Source of the DNA: Lacimicrobium alkaliphilum
GTDB lineage: Bacteria > Pseudomonadota > Gammaproteobacteria > Enterobacterales > Alteromonadaceae
Direction: 5' to 3'
Assembly (NCBI RefSeq): GCF_001466725.1
Contig: NZ_CP013650.1
Coordinates: forward strand, 3,720,001 to 3,784,000
DNA: 64,000 nucleotides
Positions 8,522 through 18,500 of this stretch are shown here, in pieces. Position numbers and translations under genes: made by a program. Positions within the stretch are counted from its first letter, which is position 1. The number at the start of each line of letters is the position of its first letter. The notes under the pieces were generated by a model that saw only the letters and a program-made list of their open reading frames with translations, did not search any database and was not told where the DNA came from.

Positions 8522-9919
8522 TTAAACTCCTGTCACCATTTTCACGGTTTCTGTGTCGTCTGGCGCGGGGGGCACAGTGCGGCTCACTTCCAGCTCAGAC
8601 AACAAACGTTGGTATTCCAGATCGGTAATGCGGTAACGCTTCATCAGTGCCCCCACCAGGTAATGAAACAGACCGGGGATAATGGTCAGCATCAGCGCGA
8701 TACCCATCAGCGACTTATCGCTTTGCACCTGATCCGGCACGTAATCGAAGAAGGCCAGCAACAGGCCGACCATGCCACCGGCCAGACCCATTCCCGCTTT
8801 CTGGCAAAATGAAATGCCACCAAATGACAAGCCTGCTACCCGCTTGCCGGTTTTGCTCTGGCCATAATCCACCGCCTCGGCGATAGCGGACCAGAAGATA
8901 GGCGCATGCAGATCCACCACAAATGACACCAGAAAGAACATTACAAAAGCCAGCCACAGATCGCCCGGGTCAACCAGCACAAACATCAACACACTGAGCA
9001 CACCTACCGCCATCTGACTGAAACGGAACAGTTTGACCTTGCAGTACTTTTTGGTGATCCAGGTCGAAGCCACCATCGCCAGTATGGCGGCGCCCACACC
9101 GGTGGAGAGAAACATGGATTGCACGGTACCGTCTCCGCCGAGGTAATACTTGGCGTAATACAGCGCCACCGAGCCGCGCACCACATAGCCGATGGTGCCC
9201 AGCACGCATACCCCACACAGCACCAGCCACTGGTCGTTTTTCAGCAACAGACTGAATTGTTCTTTAAGGGGCTTTTTATCCACCTGATGCTCAAGACGTT
9301 CAGTGGTGGCAAAGAAGCAAAATAAAAACAGCGCCACCGCCATCACCGACATCAGGCCCATAGCCACCTGATAGCCCAGTGCCTTGTCGCCCTGCCAGTA
9401 ATCGGCGCTGGCGAGCATAGGTACAATAATGGTGACCAGAAAGGCTGCCACTTTGGCGAAGAACAGGCGGTAGCCGTTAGCCGACAATCGCTCTTTGGGG
9501 TCATCGGTGAGCACACCAATAAGGGAAATATAGGGAATGGTGACCGCCGTAAACATCAGCGTCACAAAAATATAGGTAGAATAGGCCCAGGCCAGCTTAA
9601 GATTATAATCGGCATCCGGCGTACTGAAAGTCAGAAACACCGACAGCCCGAAGGGCACGGAAAGAAACAGAAAATACGGCCGGTAGCGGCCCCAGCGACT
9701 TTTGTATTTGTCGGTGATCAGCCCCATCAACGGATCGGTCACCGCATCCATTACCCGCACCAGAAGAAACATCAGCGCCATATCGGTAGGTTTGAGACCA
9801 AAGATGTCAGTGTAGAAAAAGGTGATGATCAGCATCATCGACGAGATCACCACATTTACGGCCATATCGCCGGCACCAAAGCCGACTTTTTCAAAGGTCG
9901 ATAATTTATAGCTTGTCAT
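8522..9919 (-). CDS. GPH-family glycoside:cation symporter (MelB-like MFS)
   Basis: Inner-membrane transporter of the glycoside-pentoside-hexuronide:cation symporter family, 465 residues, about 12 membrane helices. The N-terminal GFGAGDMAVN, the RVMDAVTDPLMG stretch near residues 55-66 and the following DKYKSRWGRYRPY loop are hallmarks of MelB relatives. It heads the unit symporter - GH43 - GH127 on the minus strand with almost no spacing, and a predicted operator lies at 10078-10098. It probably brings in arabino-oligosaccharides or beta-arabinosides for the cytoplasmic GH43; substrate is inferred from neighbours. Confidence 0.9.
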   Translation of the reverse strand: MTSYKLSTFEKVGFGAGDMAVNVVISSMMLIITFFYTDIFGLKPTDMALMFLLVRVMDAVTDPLMGLITDKYKSRWGRYRPYFLFLSVPFGLSVFLTFSTPDADYNLKLAWAYSTYIFVTLMFTAVTIPYISLIGVLTDDPKERLSANGYRLFFAKVAAFLVTIIVPMLASADYWQGDKALGYQVAMGLMSVMAVALFLFCFFATTERLEHQVDKKPLKEQFSLLLKNDQWLVLCGVCVLGTIGYVVRGSVALYYAKYYLGGDGTVQSMFLSTGVGAAILAMVASTWITKKYCKVKLFRFSQMAVGVLSVLMFVLVDPGDLWLAFVMFFLVSFVVDLHAPIFWSAIAEAVDYGQSKTGKRVAGLSFGGISFCQKAGMGLAGGMVGLLLAFFDYVPDQVQSDKSLMGIALMLTIIPGLFHYLVGALMKRYRITDLEYQRLLSELEVSRTVPPAPDDTETVKMVTGV

Positions 9920-10077
9920 ACACGGGATTCCACTCAGACAGTTGTGCGGGTTAACAAAAAGTTAAGATAGTGCAGCCACTATACCTCAGGTTGCCACCCA
10001 GCGAATGCATCAGGCTATGACGCCGCCAGGGGATTTGTTAATAAACCAACCGCATCAGGTTAATGACTATAGATATT

Positions 10078-10098
10078 ATTATCATACTATTAAAATAA
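10078..10098. promoter_or_regulatory. Predicted arabinose-regulon operator upstream of the GPH unit
   Basis: On the minus strand the arm reads TATGATAAT after a TAG centre, the same variant arm as the araB/tal site at 40012-40032. It lies about 160 bases before the symporter start at 9919. Confidence 0.5.
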
Positions 10099-10269
10099 CA
10101 ACCGTTTTATCCCGGTTTCTGCAGATGATATCAGCACGGCGTAATCAGACTGCACGGGCTCCGGCTATAACAGCGACAAACGACTCCGGTTTCACTCCAG
10201 TTCAAATCTGAAGAGTCAATCGGCTCTGGCAGACTGATAACAATTTGCATAGCTATATGGCTAAAAGTA

Positions 10270-10310
10270 AAAAGCCCCGCACAGGTTTTTAAAACCAGAA
10301 TGCAGGGCTT
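10270..10310 (-). terminator. Rho-independent terminator after the TonB receptor
   Basis: Read on the minus strand, AAGCCCTGCA pairs with a late TGCGGGGCTT, with an inner TGGTTTT/AAAACC stem, followed by a short T-run. It starts about 50 bases after the receptor stop. Confidence 0.75.
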
Positions 10311-10361
10311 GCTCAGATACAACAGGTGCAACTGTCTGCACCTTTAATCAACTTACAACAT

Positions 10362-13193
10362 TCAGAAGGAGTACCGCACTCCCAGGCCAAAGCTGCGGCT
10401 GATCAACCAGTTGCCAAAGGTATGCAACTCACTGTTGCCATAGCGACTCTGGTACATTTCTCCGGTGAGGTTAGTGGCATCAAATGACACCGTCAGCTGC
10501 TCGGAAACATTGTAGTTTAACTGGAAGTCCAGCGACTGCTGTTCGTCACGATAGACTCCTAACGGGTTGGCGAAAGACGCCGCCTCGTTGTTGTTAAGGA
10601 AATCTGAGCGCCATACATAGGCCAGACGGGCATCAAACTCTTCACGGTCATAGACCAGTGTCAGGTTATAAGAACGGTCAGAAACACCAAACACATCTGT
10701 GGTGTCAGTACCGATAATCTCGCCGCGGTTATCCAGTTCAGGAATGGTCTGCTCCGAATCCAGGTAGGTATAGGCCGCCTGAATACCCAGGCCATCCAGG
10801 GCTCCTGGCAGATTTTCAGGGAAATAGTTGATACCAAACTCAATCCCTCTGAGTTCACCATCGGAAGCATTATCAGGTTGAGACAGGATAAAGGTATCCG
10901 TGTTGTAACCTTCGATATCACGGGTAATCTGATTGCGGAAAGGAATCACCAGTCCTTCAATATCACGCTGGAACACCGTCAGATAAGTGGCACTGGATTC
11001 ACCGAAGTACCATTCCAGAGACAAATCCAGATTGGCTGAGGTGGTTGGCATCAGATCCACATTACCACCATTCGCCGTGCCATAACCGATACCGGTAATA
11101 TCATCGTTATACATAATGGTCGGATTCAAATCGCCAAAATTGGGCATACGCAGCGTCTCACCGTAGGCAAAACGCAACAGCCAGTCATCATTCAGATGAT
11201 AACGCAGCGCCAATGCCGGTAAGAACTCATTGGTAGTGGTAGAGCCCTGTGTTCTGGTCTGATCAACCTGGTCCACAAACTCGGTATCGGTTTTTACCCG
11301 CACATAGCGCGCACCGACCTGACCATCAAGGACCTTACCAGCAATCTCGGTTTCAAAATCTGCGGTAAAATACACCGCTGTGTTCAGTTCTTCGACATTG
11401 AACTCTTCAAGTAGCGGATCCGTTGAATCCAGACCATACAGGCCAAGGAATTGTTCACGATTCCGCATCAGGTAAGGGCCGCTCGCCACTGCCCAGCTGC
11501 GTGTCACATCCGCTTCGCCATCAAGGAAATCCTCATTGATATGAGCGATCCCGTCACCCACATAGGTAGAAAACTGACAATTGGCCGGATCACCTGTGGT
11601 GTTCACCGCATCACAACCGGCGGCGTTTTGCTCTCGCATATATTCGGTGGAGTCACGATCGTCATAGCGCACGCCAAAATTCAGCTTCTGGAAAAATCCG
11701 GACTCGGTCAGATACTCACCGTCAGCAGTGAAAGTAACGGCAGATCCTTCATTGCGCTCACCGCTGTCGTACATCTCCGCCATCGAAGTCTGAGTCAGAT
11801 CGGTGAGATCACTTTCATCCACATCCGGTGTCGCAGGATTGTCAGCAAAGACGATGCTGGGATTGTTACTGAAATCTGCCGTCACCTGATGGCGCACCGC
11901 ATTAGAACGCATGGCGATAAAAGAAGATTCAAACTCACTTTTCTGATATACCAGTTCTGATTTCAGGCTCAGGGCATCGCTCAGTTCCCAGTCACCACCC
12001 AAGGCATACATGTAAGAATCTGTCTTACCGGTTGAGTAGTCACCGCTGCCGAAGGTGAAAGGATTTCGCACCGTACGGTTTTTAATTACATTGGTACCTT
12101 CATACAGCTCAAAAGTATCGGCAATGTTGCCTAATTCACCCAGAGAGCCCCACCAGTCCACAAAGGCAAAATTGAGCGAGTTAAAACCTTCATTACGAAA
12201 ACCGTTATACATGGCTTCGAAGGTATATTCAGAACGGCTGTTGGGCGAGTACTGTAAGGCAAGATTAGCCGCCGGGCGCTCACGTTTGCCGGTAAAATCA
12301 GACATAAACATGGCGTCACGTGACAGATAGTATTCTGTAGCCTCACCGTTGATATCAATAGTAGAGCCGGCCGCGGTGGGCAGACCACGATCCAGCCCCG
12401 GTGTCCAGATAGGACTTTCTGCAACACGGCCATCATCATTGAAAATCCGTTCCAGAGGCACCCAGCCAGCCGGCGGGTTCTCGGTCATAAACACAACCTG
12501 GGCCCCTGGTGTGACCGATTGGCTGCGATACTGGGTTTCAGCATAAGACACATTCAGCAAGGCACCGAATTCTGCTCCGCCATCCAGCTGCCAGCGATTG
12601 CTGGCCAGAGCACTGATAACAGGATTAGTCTTTTCGGCTTCTTCCAGATAGATTCCCTTGGCAGAAACAGAGAAACGCTCACCGTCAAAATCAAAGGGGC
12701 GGAAGGTATGTACATCAATCTGACCCGCAATGCCGTTTTCAAACTGGCTTGCTGATCGGTTCTTGATCACATCGATTTGCGAAACCAGCGTCGACGGGAT
12801 ATCGGCTAATGCCAGTGCCCTGCCTGAGGCAGTAAAGATAGTACGGCCATTTACCGTGGTGCTGACATCCGTCAGACCCCTGATAGTGACCACATTGGTC
12901 TCGCCATCGGCACGATCGGTGACCTGTACCCCGGCTACCCGCTGCAATGACTCAACTACATTGTTATCCGGCAGCTTACCGATATCTTCTGCAACAATTG
13001 AATCGATCACCTCTTTACTAAAGCGTTTAACATTGAGCGCTTTGCTGAGACTGGCTCTTATACCTGATACTTCTATCACCTCAATAGGCTGAGCCGATGA
13101 AGCATCGTCGGAAGTATTGGTTTCCTGTGCACTCAGGGTGCCAGTAGCGAGTGCCAGTACTACGGCACTGGCTATGTGTGTGGGTTTAAACAT
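10362..13193 (-). CDS. TonB-dependent receptor for arabinan oligosaccharides
   Basis: Outer-membrane TonB-dependent receptor of 943 residues, of the large type common in Xanthomonas, Caulobacter and Alteromonas (TIGR01782-like). Signal peptide at residues 1-22, a TonB-box-like IEVIEVSGIR segment near 36-46, plug domain with DIGKLPDNNVVESLQRVAGVQV, then a beta-barrel ending in the aromatic LGVRYSF. The ATG has GGAGA 8 bases upstream. An operator of the arabinose family lies in the upstream gap it shares with the divergent GH43 at 13613. The substrate is inferred to be arabinan or its oligosaccharides. Confidence 0.92.
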   Translation of the reverse strand: MFKPTHIASAVVLALATGTLSAQETNTSDDASSAQPIEVIEVSGIRASLSKALNVKRFSKEVIDSIVAEDIGKLPDNNVVESLQRVAGVQVTDRADGETNVVTIRGLTDVSTTVNGRTIFTASGRALALADIPSTLVSQIDVIKNRSASQFENGIAGQIDVHTFRPFDFDGERFSVSAKGIYLEEAEKTNPVISALASNRWQLDGGAEFGALLNVSYAETQYRSQSVTPGAQVVFMTENPPAGWVPLERIFNDDGRVAESPIWTPGLDRGLPTAAGSTIDINGEATEYYLSRDAMFMSDFTGKRERPAANLALQYSPNSRSEYTFEAMYNGFRNEGFNSLNFAFVDWWGSLGELGNIADTFELYEGTNVIKNRTVRNPFTFGSGDYSTGKTDSYMYALGGDWELSDALSLKSELVYQKSEFESSFIAMRSNAVRHQVTADFSNNPSIVFADNPATPDVDESDLTDLTQTSMAEMYDSGERNEGSAVTFTADGEYLTESGFFQKLNFGVRYDDRDSTEYMREQNAAGCDAVNTTGDPANCQFSTYVGDGIAHINEDFLDGEADVTRSWAVASGPYLMRNREQFLGLYGLDSTDPLLEEFNVEELNTAVYFTADFETEIAGKVLDGQVGARYVRVKTDTEFVDQVDQTRTQGSTTTNEFLPALALRYHLNDDWLLRFAYGETLRMPNFGDLNPTIMYNDDITGIGYGTANGGNVDLMPTTSANLDLSLEWYFGESSATYLTVFQRDIEGLVIPFRNQITRDIEGYNTDTFILSQPDNASDGELRGIEFGINYFPENLPGALDGLGIQAAYTYLDSEQTIPELDNRGEIIGTDTTDVFGVSDRSYNLTLVYDREEFDARLAYVWRSDFLNNNEAASFANPLGVYRDEQQSLDFQLNYNVSEQLTVSFDATNLTGEMYQSRYGNSELHTFGNWLISRSFGLGVRYSF

Positions 13194-13324
13194 GTGCTAC
13201 ATTCTCCGGTTTATATTTTCAGTATCCCTGACTTTGCCGAGCCAGGCCATTGGACGTGCTTGCTTTTTTCACATCTGTGCAGGTGTCGGTGCGCAACAAG
13301 ATGTAAAAACAATGTTATCTAATC

Positions 13325-13345
13325 ATCATATTATTGTATTATAAT
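13325..13345. promoter_or_regulatory. Predicted arabinose-regulon operator upstream of the TonB receptor
   Basis: Perfect right arm TATTATAAT after the TTG centre (13334-13336); the left arm ATCATATTA differs from the ideal at two positions. About 130 bases upstream of the receptor ATG. Confidence 0.65.
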
Positions 13346-13537
13346 TATTCTCGCAAGTAGAAAAAGTGAAAACATTTTTTGCTGCGATTCTTCTTCGATC
13401 TTCTAAGCTGATAAGAGAATGGTCAGCTGGCAGCCCTGCGACAGGCTAGTAATAAGGATAAAGCGGACATTTCAAGCCGATGCAGAAAGATTAGCTTAAC
13501 AGCGTCTTTACAACCGAATGGACTTCCGGCATGATTT

Positions 13538-13558
13538 TATATAATACAATATTATTTA
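13538..13558. promoter_or_regulatory. Predicted arabinose-regulon operator upstream of GH43 (13613)
   Basis: Arms TATATAATA and TATTATTTA around a CAA centre (the TTG site read on the other strand). The distance to the ATG is about 55 bases. Confidence 0.6.
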
Positions 13559-13612
13559 AATGCTGTGTTTGAATAGACCTGTTCAGCATCCGATAGCCAA
13601 AAAGGTGAAACC

Positions 13613-14566
13613 ATGAAAAAGTCCTTGCTGGTGGCACTCACTGCCACCTTATCGTTCAGCCAGCCAGCTCTGGCCAAGAACCCCCTGTTCGAGCACGTAT
13701 TTACTGCGGACCCGGCAGCACTGGTCCACGACGATACTGTCTACCTTTATACGGGCCACGATGAAGCACCCAATAATGATGTGTTTTTCGAAATGCACGA
13801 CTGGCTGGTGTTCTCTTCCAAAGATATGAAGAACTGGACAGAGCATGGGCCGATCATGAAAGCGACCGATTTTAAGTGGGCCAAGGGCGAGGCCTGGGCA
13901 TCCCATATGGTAGAAAAAGACGGTAAGTTCTACTTCTATACTACGGTCAGGCATGATGACACCAAGCCCGGGTTTGCCGTTGGGGTAGCGGTATCAGACT
14001 CGCCCACAGGCCCCTTTAAAGATGCCATCGGTGAGGCCCTGATTACCAATGATATGACCTCTCAGACCGACAATGACTGGGATGATATCGATCCGGCTAT
14101 CTATATTGAAGAGAATGGCGATGCCTACATTTTCTTTGGCAATCTGGTACCCAAATACGCCAAACTCAAAGACAATATGATTGAGCTGGATGGCCCCATT
14201 AAGGTGATAGACATTCCTGACTTCACCGAAGCCCTGTGGGTTCATAAGAAGGGCAAGTATTACTACCTTTCCTACGCCTGCGAATTCCCCGAGAAGATCT
14301 GCTATGCCATGAGCGAGAGTATTCATGGCCCCTGGGAGTACCAGGGAATTCTGAACGAAATTGCCGGAAACTCGGAAACCAATCACCAGTCGATTATCGA
14401 GTTTAAAGGAAAGTCTTACTTTATCTATCACACTGGTGCCATACCGGCCCGTAAAGGCGAGCCCAGCGGCGGTCGTTTTCGCCGCTCGGTAGCAATAGAC
14501 CGGCTTTATTACAACGAAGACGGTACCCTCAAGCGGGTGATTATGACCACTGAAGGTGTCCAGTAA
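13613..14566 (+). CDS. GH43 family arabinosidase/xylosidase, exported
   Basis: Family 43 hydrolase, 317 residues, with a clear signal peptide (residues 1-21, ends PALAK). Catalytic positions are D33 (TADPA), D160 (DIDPA) and E206 (FTEALWV). The layout, with ADPAALVHDDTVYLYTGHDE at the start and GRFRRSVAIDRLYYNEDG at the end, is that of GH43 alpha-L-arabinofuranosidases/xylosidases, distinct from the other GH43 members here. It is preceded by AAGGTG and by an operator of the arabinose family about 55 bases up. Release of arabinose side chains is the probable job; xylosidase activity cannot be excluded. Confidence 0.88.
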   Translation: MKKSLLVALTATLSFSQPALAKNPLFEHVFTADPAALVHDDTVYLYTGHDEAPNNDVFFEMHDWLVFSSKDMKNWTEHGPIMKATDFKWAKGEAWASHMVEKDGKFYFYTTVRHDDTKPGFAVGVAVSDSPTGPFKDAIGEALITNDMTSQTDNDWDDIDPAIYIEENGDAYIFFGNLVPKYAKLKDNMIELDGPIKVIDIPDFTEALWVHKKGKYYYLSYACEFPEKICYAMSESIHGPWEYQGILNEIAGNSETNHQSIIEFKGKSYFIYHTGAIPARKGEPSGGRFRRSVAIDRLYYNEDGTLKRVIMTTEGVQ

Positions 14567-14571
14567 AACAC

Positions 14572-14634
14572 CAGTATCTGAATCAGATACTGACGCTGTG
14601 TTCAGATAATCCCGGGCCGACGCCCTGTCGGCCC
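14572..14634. terminator. Two hairpins after the GH43 gene
   Basis: First hairpin: CAGTATCTG (14572-14580) and CAGATACTG (14584-14592) with a 3-base loop. Second: GGGCCGAC (14614-14621) and GTCGGCCC (14627-14634) with a 5-base loop. Neither is followed by a long T-run, so efficient termination is uncertain, but the pair closes the transcription unit before the operator at 14738. Confidence 0.5.
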
Positions 14635-14737
14635 ACTTCAACCTCTCCTGTCCTTCCCTCTGCTTAAAAGTCTGCTGTCAGTTATCTCAAAACCATTAAC
14701 AAGGTATTTACACCTTTAAATCTTCTGCTATTCTACT

Positions 14738-14758
14738 ATTGTATTACAATATTATATC
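14738..14758. promoter_or_regulatory. Predicted arabinose-regulon operator upstream of the PEP-CTERM gene
   Basis: Arms ATTGTATTA and TATTATATC around a CAA centre. It also contains the shorter perfect palindrome ATTGTATTACAAT. It ends about 48 bases before the PEP-CTERM start at 14807. Confidence 0.6.
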
Positions 14759-14806
14759 AATTGGTTAACATTGCCCTTTGGGCACCTCACCGCACAGGAG
14801 AACAAC

Positions 14807-15451
14807 ATGAAACATCCGAACGGACTGGCACCTCGTGCCCGTCGCCCACTCACTGCAATACTGCTGATGTCGGCATTTGGCTATAGTCAGTTTGCCAGCG
14901 CCGGCCTGATGAATACCGATTTCAGCGATGGTTTCAGCGGCTGGCAGGCAGAAGTCACCAGCTATAACCTGGATACCGCCACAGACACCACCTTAAGTGG
15001 CGATATTTTTGCTGATTTCAGCGAGAACTTTAGCCTCAGCGGTGACGAGGTCAGTCTGAGTACCACCGCATCGGGTAATCAGGAGTTCTGGAACATTGTC
15101 ATGTTTCAGGATTTTGTCGTAGACACTGTGGATGCCGGTCAGTCCCTGACGCTGTCACTGGATATCAGCAGCCAGCTTACTGATGAGCTGTTTGATTTTT
15201 CCTTCGCGCAGCTACGCAATCTGCAAACCAATGACGTCCTCGACCTCTCATCTGGTGGCAGCTTCGATATCAGCACCTGGGCGGGTGTAAATGCCAGCCT
15301 CGAATTCGGTGTTCAGGACGGTGACTTTAATCTCGGTGACTCCCTGAGTTTCAGTGGCCTGTCCATTATGCAAAGCAGCACCATTCCGGAACCCGCAACC
15401 CTGTTGTTGTTTGGCCTGGGTGCATTGGCGCTGACACGCAAGCGTAACTAA
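14807..15451 (+). CDS. PEP-CTERM sorting domain protein
   Basis: Secreted protein of 214 residues ending with a canonical PEP-CTERM tail: IPEPATLLLFGLGALAL, then the basic TRKRN. Such tails are processed by exosortase/XrtA, which is not in this window. An N-terminal signal (TAILLMSAFGYSQFASA) precedes a beta-rich body beginning NTDFSDGFSGWQAE, reminiscent of carbohydrate-binding sandwich domains, although I cannot assign a family. The ATG at 14807 is chosen because AGGAG lies 8 bases before it; an upstream TTG at 14771 lacks a site. It lies 73 bases before the big GH43 gene and carries an arabinose-type operator, so it is probably co-expressed with arabinan enzymes. Confidence 0.88.
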   Translation: MKHPNGLAPRARRPLTAILLMSAFGYSQFASAGLMNTDFSDGFSGWQAEVTSYNLDTATDTTLSGDIFADFSENFSLSGDEVSLSTTASGNQEFWNIVMFQDFVVDTVDAGQSLTLSLDISSQLTDELFDFSFAQLRNLQTNDVLDLSSGGSFDISTWAGVNASLEFGVQDGDFNLGDSLSFSGLSIMQSSTIPEPATLLLFGLGALALTRKRN

Positions 15452-15524
15452 ACACCCTAATCATCTTAAATCAGGAGCGCTAGTTAAGCGGTATAGGGCC
15501 CCTTTGCAGACAGGAGGATGAACC

Positions 15525-18500
15525 ATGCACGGTTCGATCTGTAAATTAACTCAGAAATATAGCTTACCCGGGCTTGCCCGGATGCTGGCCATAGCCAGCC
15601 TTGGATTTTGTGGCAACGCCTTTGCCGGCTGGCAAACCGTTGAATCCGCTACTGTAGAGCAGGAAAACCGCGTCTATGTCCGCGGTCAGGGCTACTATAC
15701 CGACAACAGCATCCACAGTGGTGATGAGCCCCTTGAGGGCGAGGCCTATCGGGTGGTCATTACCCAGTCCACCCATACAGTTACGAATGCTTCAGGTACC
15801 AATGAGCAGGGACACCCCTACTTTGAGGTGGCCGATCTCAGTGAAATCATCAGAGTCTGGTTTGCCAATGGTCGCGGCAGCTTTGGTTACAGCGCCGAGC
15901 TGCAACAAGAGACTTCCGGCAGTATGCCAGAGCTCAGCGAACCCCCGGTTTACAATAACGCCACCGTCCATGACCCTTCTGTGGTTCAGGATGAAAACGG
16001 CACCTTTTATGTGTTCGGCTCGCATCTGGCTGTGGCCAGGAGCGAAGACCTGATGAGCTGGGAGCTGATCGCCACCGATGTCACCGATGACAACCCGCTG
16101 TTTGATACCTATGCCACTGAAGCGGCCGAGGGCATCGCCTGGAGTGGCGGCACTATTGGTTCATGGGCCGCCGATGTGATTCGCCTGGCCGATGGCAAAT
16201 ACTATTTTTACTACAATCACTGCGCCTCACCGGACACCGGATTATGCGATGCCTCCCGTTCCTATCTGGGAGTGGCGGTATCTGATGATGTCGAAGGACC
16301 CTATCAGGACCGGGGTCTGATTCTGCGCTCCGGTCATGTGGGTGACGAAAACCCCGGTATCGACGGTAATCCTTACAATGGCAATATTCACCCCAATGCC
16401 ATCGACCCCGACGTGTTCTTCGATAAGGAAGGGCGCCTGTGGATGGTGTATGGCTCATACTCCGGTGGTATCTGGATTATGGAGATGGATCCGCAATCGG
16501 GCTTCCCCCTCGAAGGTCAGGGCTATGGCACCAAGCTGATGGGTGGATACTATAGCGCCATCGAAGGCCCCTATATGCTCTACAGCCCGGAGTCTGACTA
16601 CTATTATCTGTTCACCTCCTTTGGTGGCTACGAGCAGAATGACGGCTACAACATGCGTATTGCCCGCTCCCGTAATCCCGACGGCCCCTTTGTGGACGCT
16701 CAGGGTCTGGATATGATTGGCGCCTCCGGCGGCTGGGGCAGTATTGAACCCTATGGCGTCAAGCTGATGGGTGGCCACTTGTTTAAAGCCCGGCCTGGCG
16801 ATCCCGGCACCGATCATGGTTATATGGCGCCCGGGCATAACTCTGCCTACTATGACGAACAAAGCGGCCGCCATTTTGTGATCTTCCACACCCGCTTCCC
16901 TGAGGGCGGCGAAGGTCATCAGATCCGTGTTCACGAGCTCTTTGTAAACGCCGATGGCTGGCTGGTCGCCTCGCCGCATCGCTATGCGCCCATAGAAGGT
17001 GAGAATGTCGTCAGCGAAAACGATGCCCTGGGTGTGTACCAGTTTATTAACCATGAAAAAGACATAAACCGCGAAGCCAAAGTGTCTTCTTATCTGGCCC
17101 TGGAAGCAGAAGGTCAGATTGGTGGCGATTTCAGTGGCAGCTATGTGCTGGGCCATGACAACGAGCTTGTCCTGAATATTGATGGCCTCGGCAGCTTCGA
17201 TGGTGTGCTGCTGTGGCAATGGAACGACAACATTCAGCAACTGGTGCCCAGTTTCAGTGCCATAGACACAGACGGGCAGTCAGTCTGGGGCAGTCGTCTG
17301 CCACCCGCTGATACACAAGAAACTTTAAGCAATATCGGCAGCAGCCTGACACTGCCCGAGGCCAGTATCAGCGACCTGGAACTGCCGACACTCGGCAGCC
17401 GCGGAGCCAGCATTACCTGGCAATCTGACAATACTGATGTGATCAGCACAGATGGTCGCGTCACCCGCCCCAATACCGGCGAGCCCGATGCTACCGTGAC
17501 CTTGAGTGCAACGGTTGAGCTGGATGGCCAGTTGCTGACAAAGGAGTTCACCGTTACCGTTGAAGCCAGAAAGCCCTTTAACCGTATCGCCCGCTATAGC
17601 TTCGAGCAGGATCTGAGCGATAATGCAGGTTATCAGGCCGATGGCAGTGTTACCGGTACCACACCGGACACCACCGACGGGCAGATTGACTACGCATCCG
17701 GCCAGTTTGGCGATGCGCTGTGGCTGAACGGCAGCAGCGGTGTGCGCTTACCCGACGGACTGATCGACAACAACGCCTATACCGTGTCACTGTGGCTGAA
17801 TCCCACTCAGCTTACCCAGTTCACACCGGCCTTTTTCGGTGCCGCTACACCGGAAAACTGGTTGTCACTGGTGCCCTGGAGCTGGGACGGCAATACCATG
17901 CTGTGGAGCGGCAGCCAGGTCTGGTACGACGCAACAACAGGTGAGCAAATCCCTGCCGACAGCTGGAGCCATGTAGCCTTCGCAGTAGACAACGGCAATA
18001 TCCGTGTCTACATCGATGGTGAGCAGAAGTTCAGTGGCAATAACTTTGCCGACCTGTTCAGTGGCCAGTCTGCAGTGTTCACATTAGGTGTTAATTACTG
18101 GGATATTCCCTTTAATGGCTTGATTGACGAGCTGAGTCTGTATGAAGGTGCGCTCAGTGCAGAAGAAATCCGCGCCCTGGATATAGACCGCCTACCCACA
18201 GACCAATTGCTGCAATCGGCGGTAAGTTTACTGGATCTGGGCGAGCTGGACTCTGTTCGCCAGGATCTGAGTCTGCCGCAAACCGGTGCTTATGCCTCGG
18301 TGATTGAGTGGCAGTCTTCCAATCCGGCTGTACTCAGTGCCAGCGGCGAAGTAAACCGCCCTGCCTCTCATGAGCAGGATGCCATCGTTACCCTCACTGC
18401 CACGCTGACTCTGGATGGTTTCCAGGCCAGCCGTGAGTTTCAGGTAACAGTGCGTTCACTGGCACCACCGGCACCGGTGGCAGAGTTTAACTTTGATGTT

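Larger units (their letters stand above)
9920..10361. other. Intergenic region between GPH symporter and TonB receptor
   Basis: No gene is supported. It holds the promoter side of the symporter unit with the operator at 10078-10098 and, near the right end, the terminator of the TonB receptor gene at 10270-10310. I see nothing else of note in 10100-10260. Confidence 0.6.
13194..13612. other. Divergent promoter region, TonB receptor / GH43
   Basis: 419 bases without a gene. Each half carries one predicted operator (13325-13345 for the receptor, 13538-13558 for the GH43 gene). No other structure was recognised between them. Confidence 0.6.

Noticed and set aside
14771..14806. TTG start adding 12 residues to the PEP-CTERM protein
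   Set aside because: No ribosome site; the ATG at 14807 has AGGAG and directly opens a signal peptide.
16455..17240. 261-codon minus-strand open frame
   Set aside because: Antisense to the GH43 catalytic domain of the 1191-residue protein; no family features.
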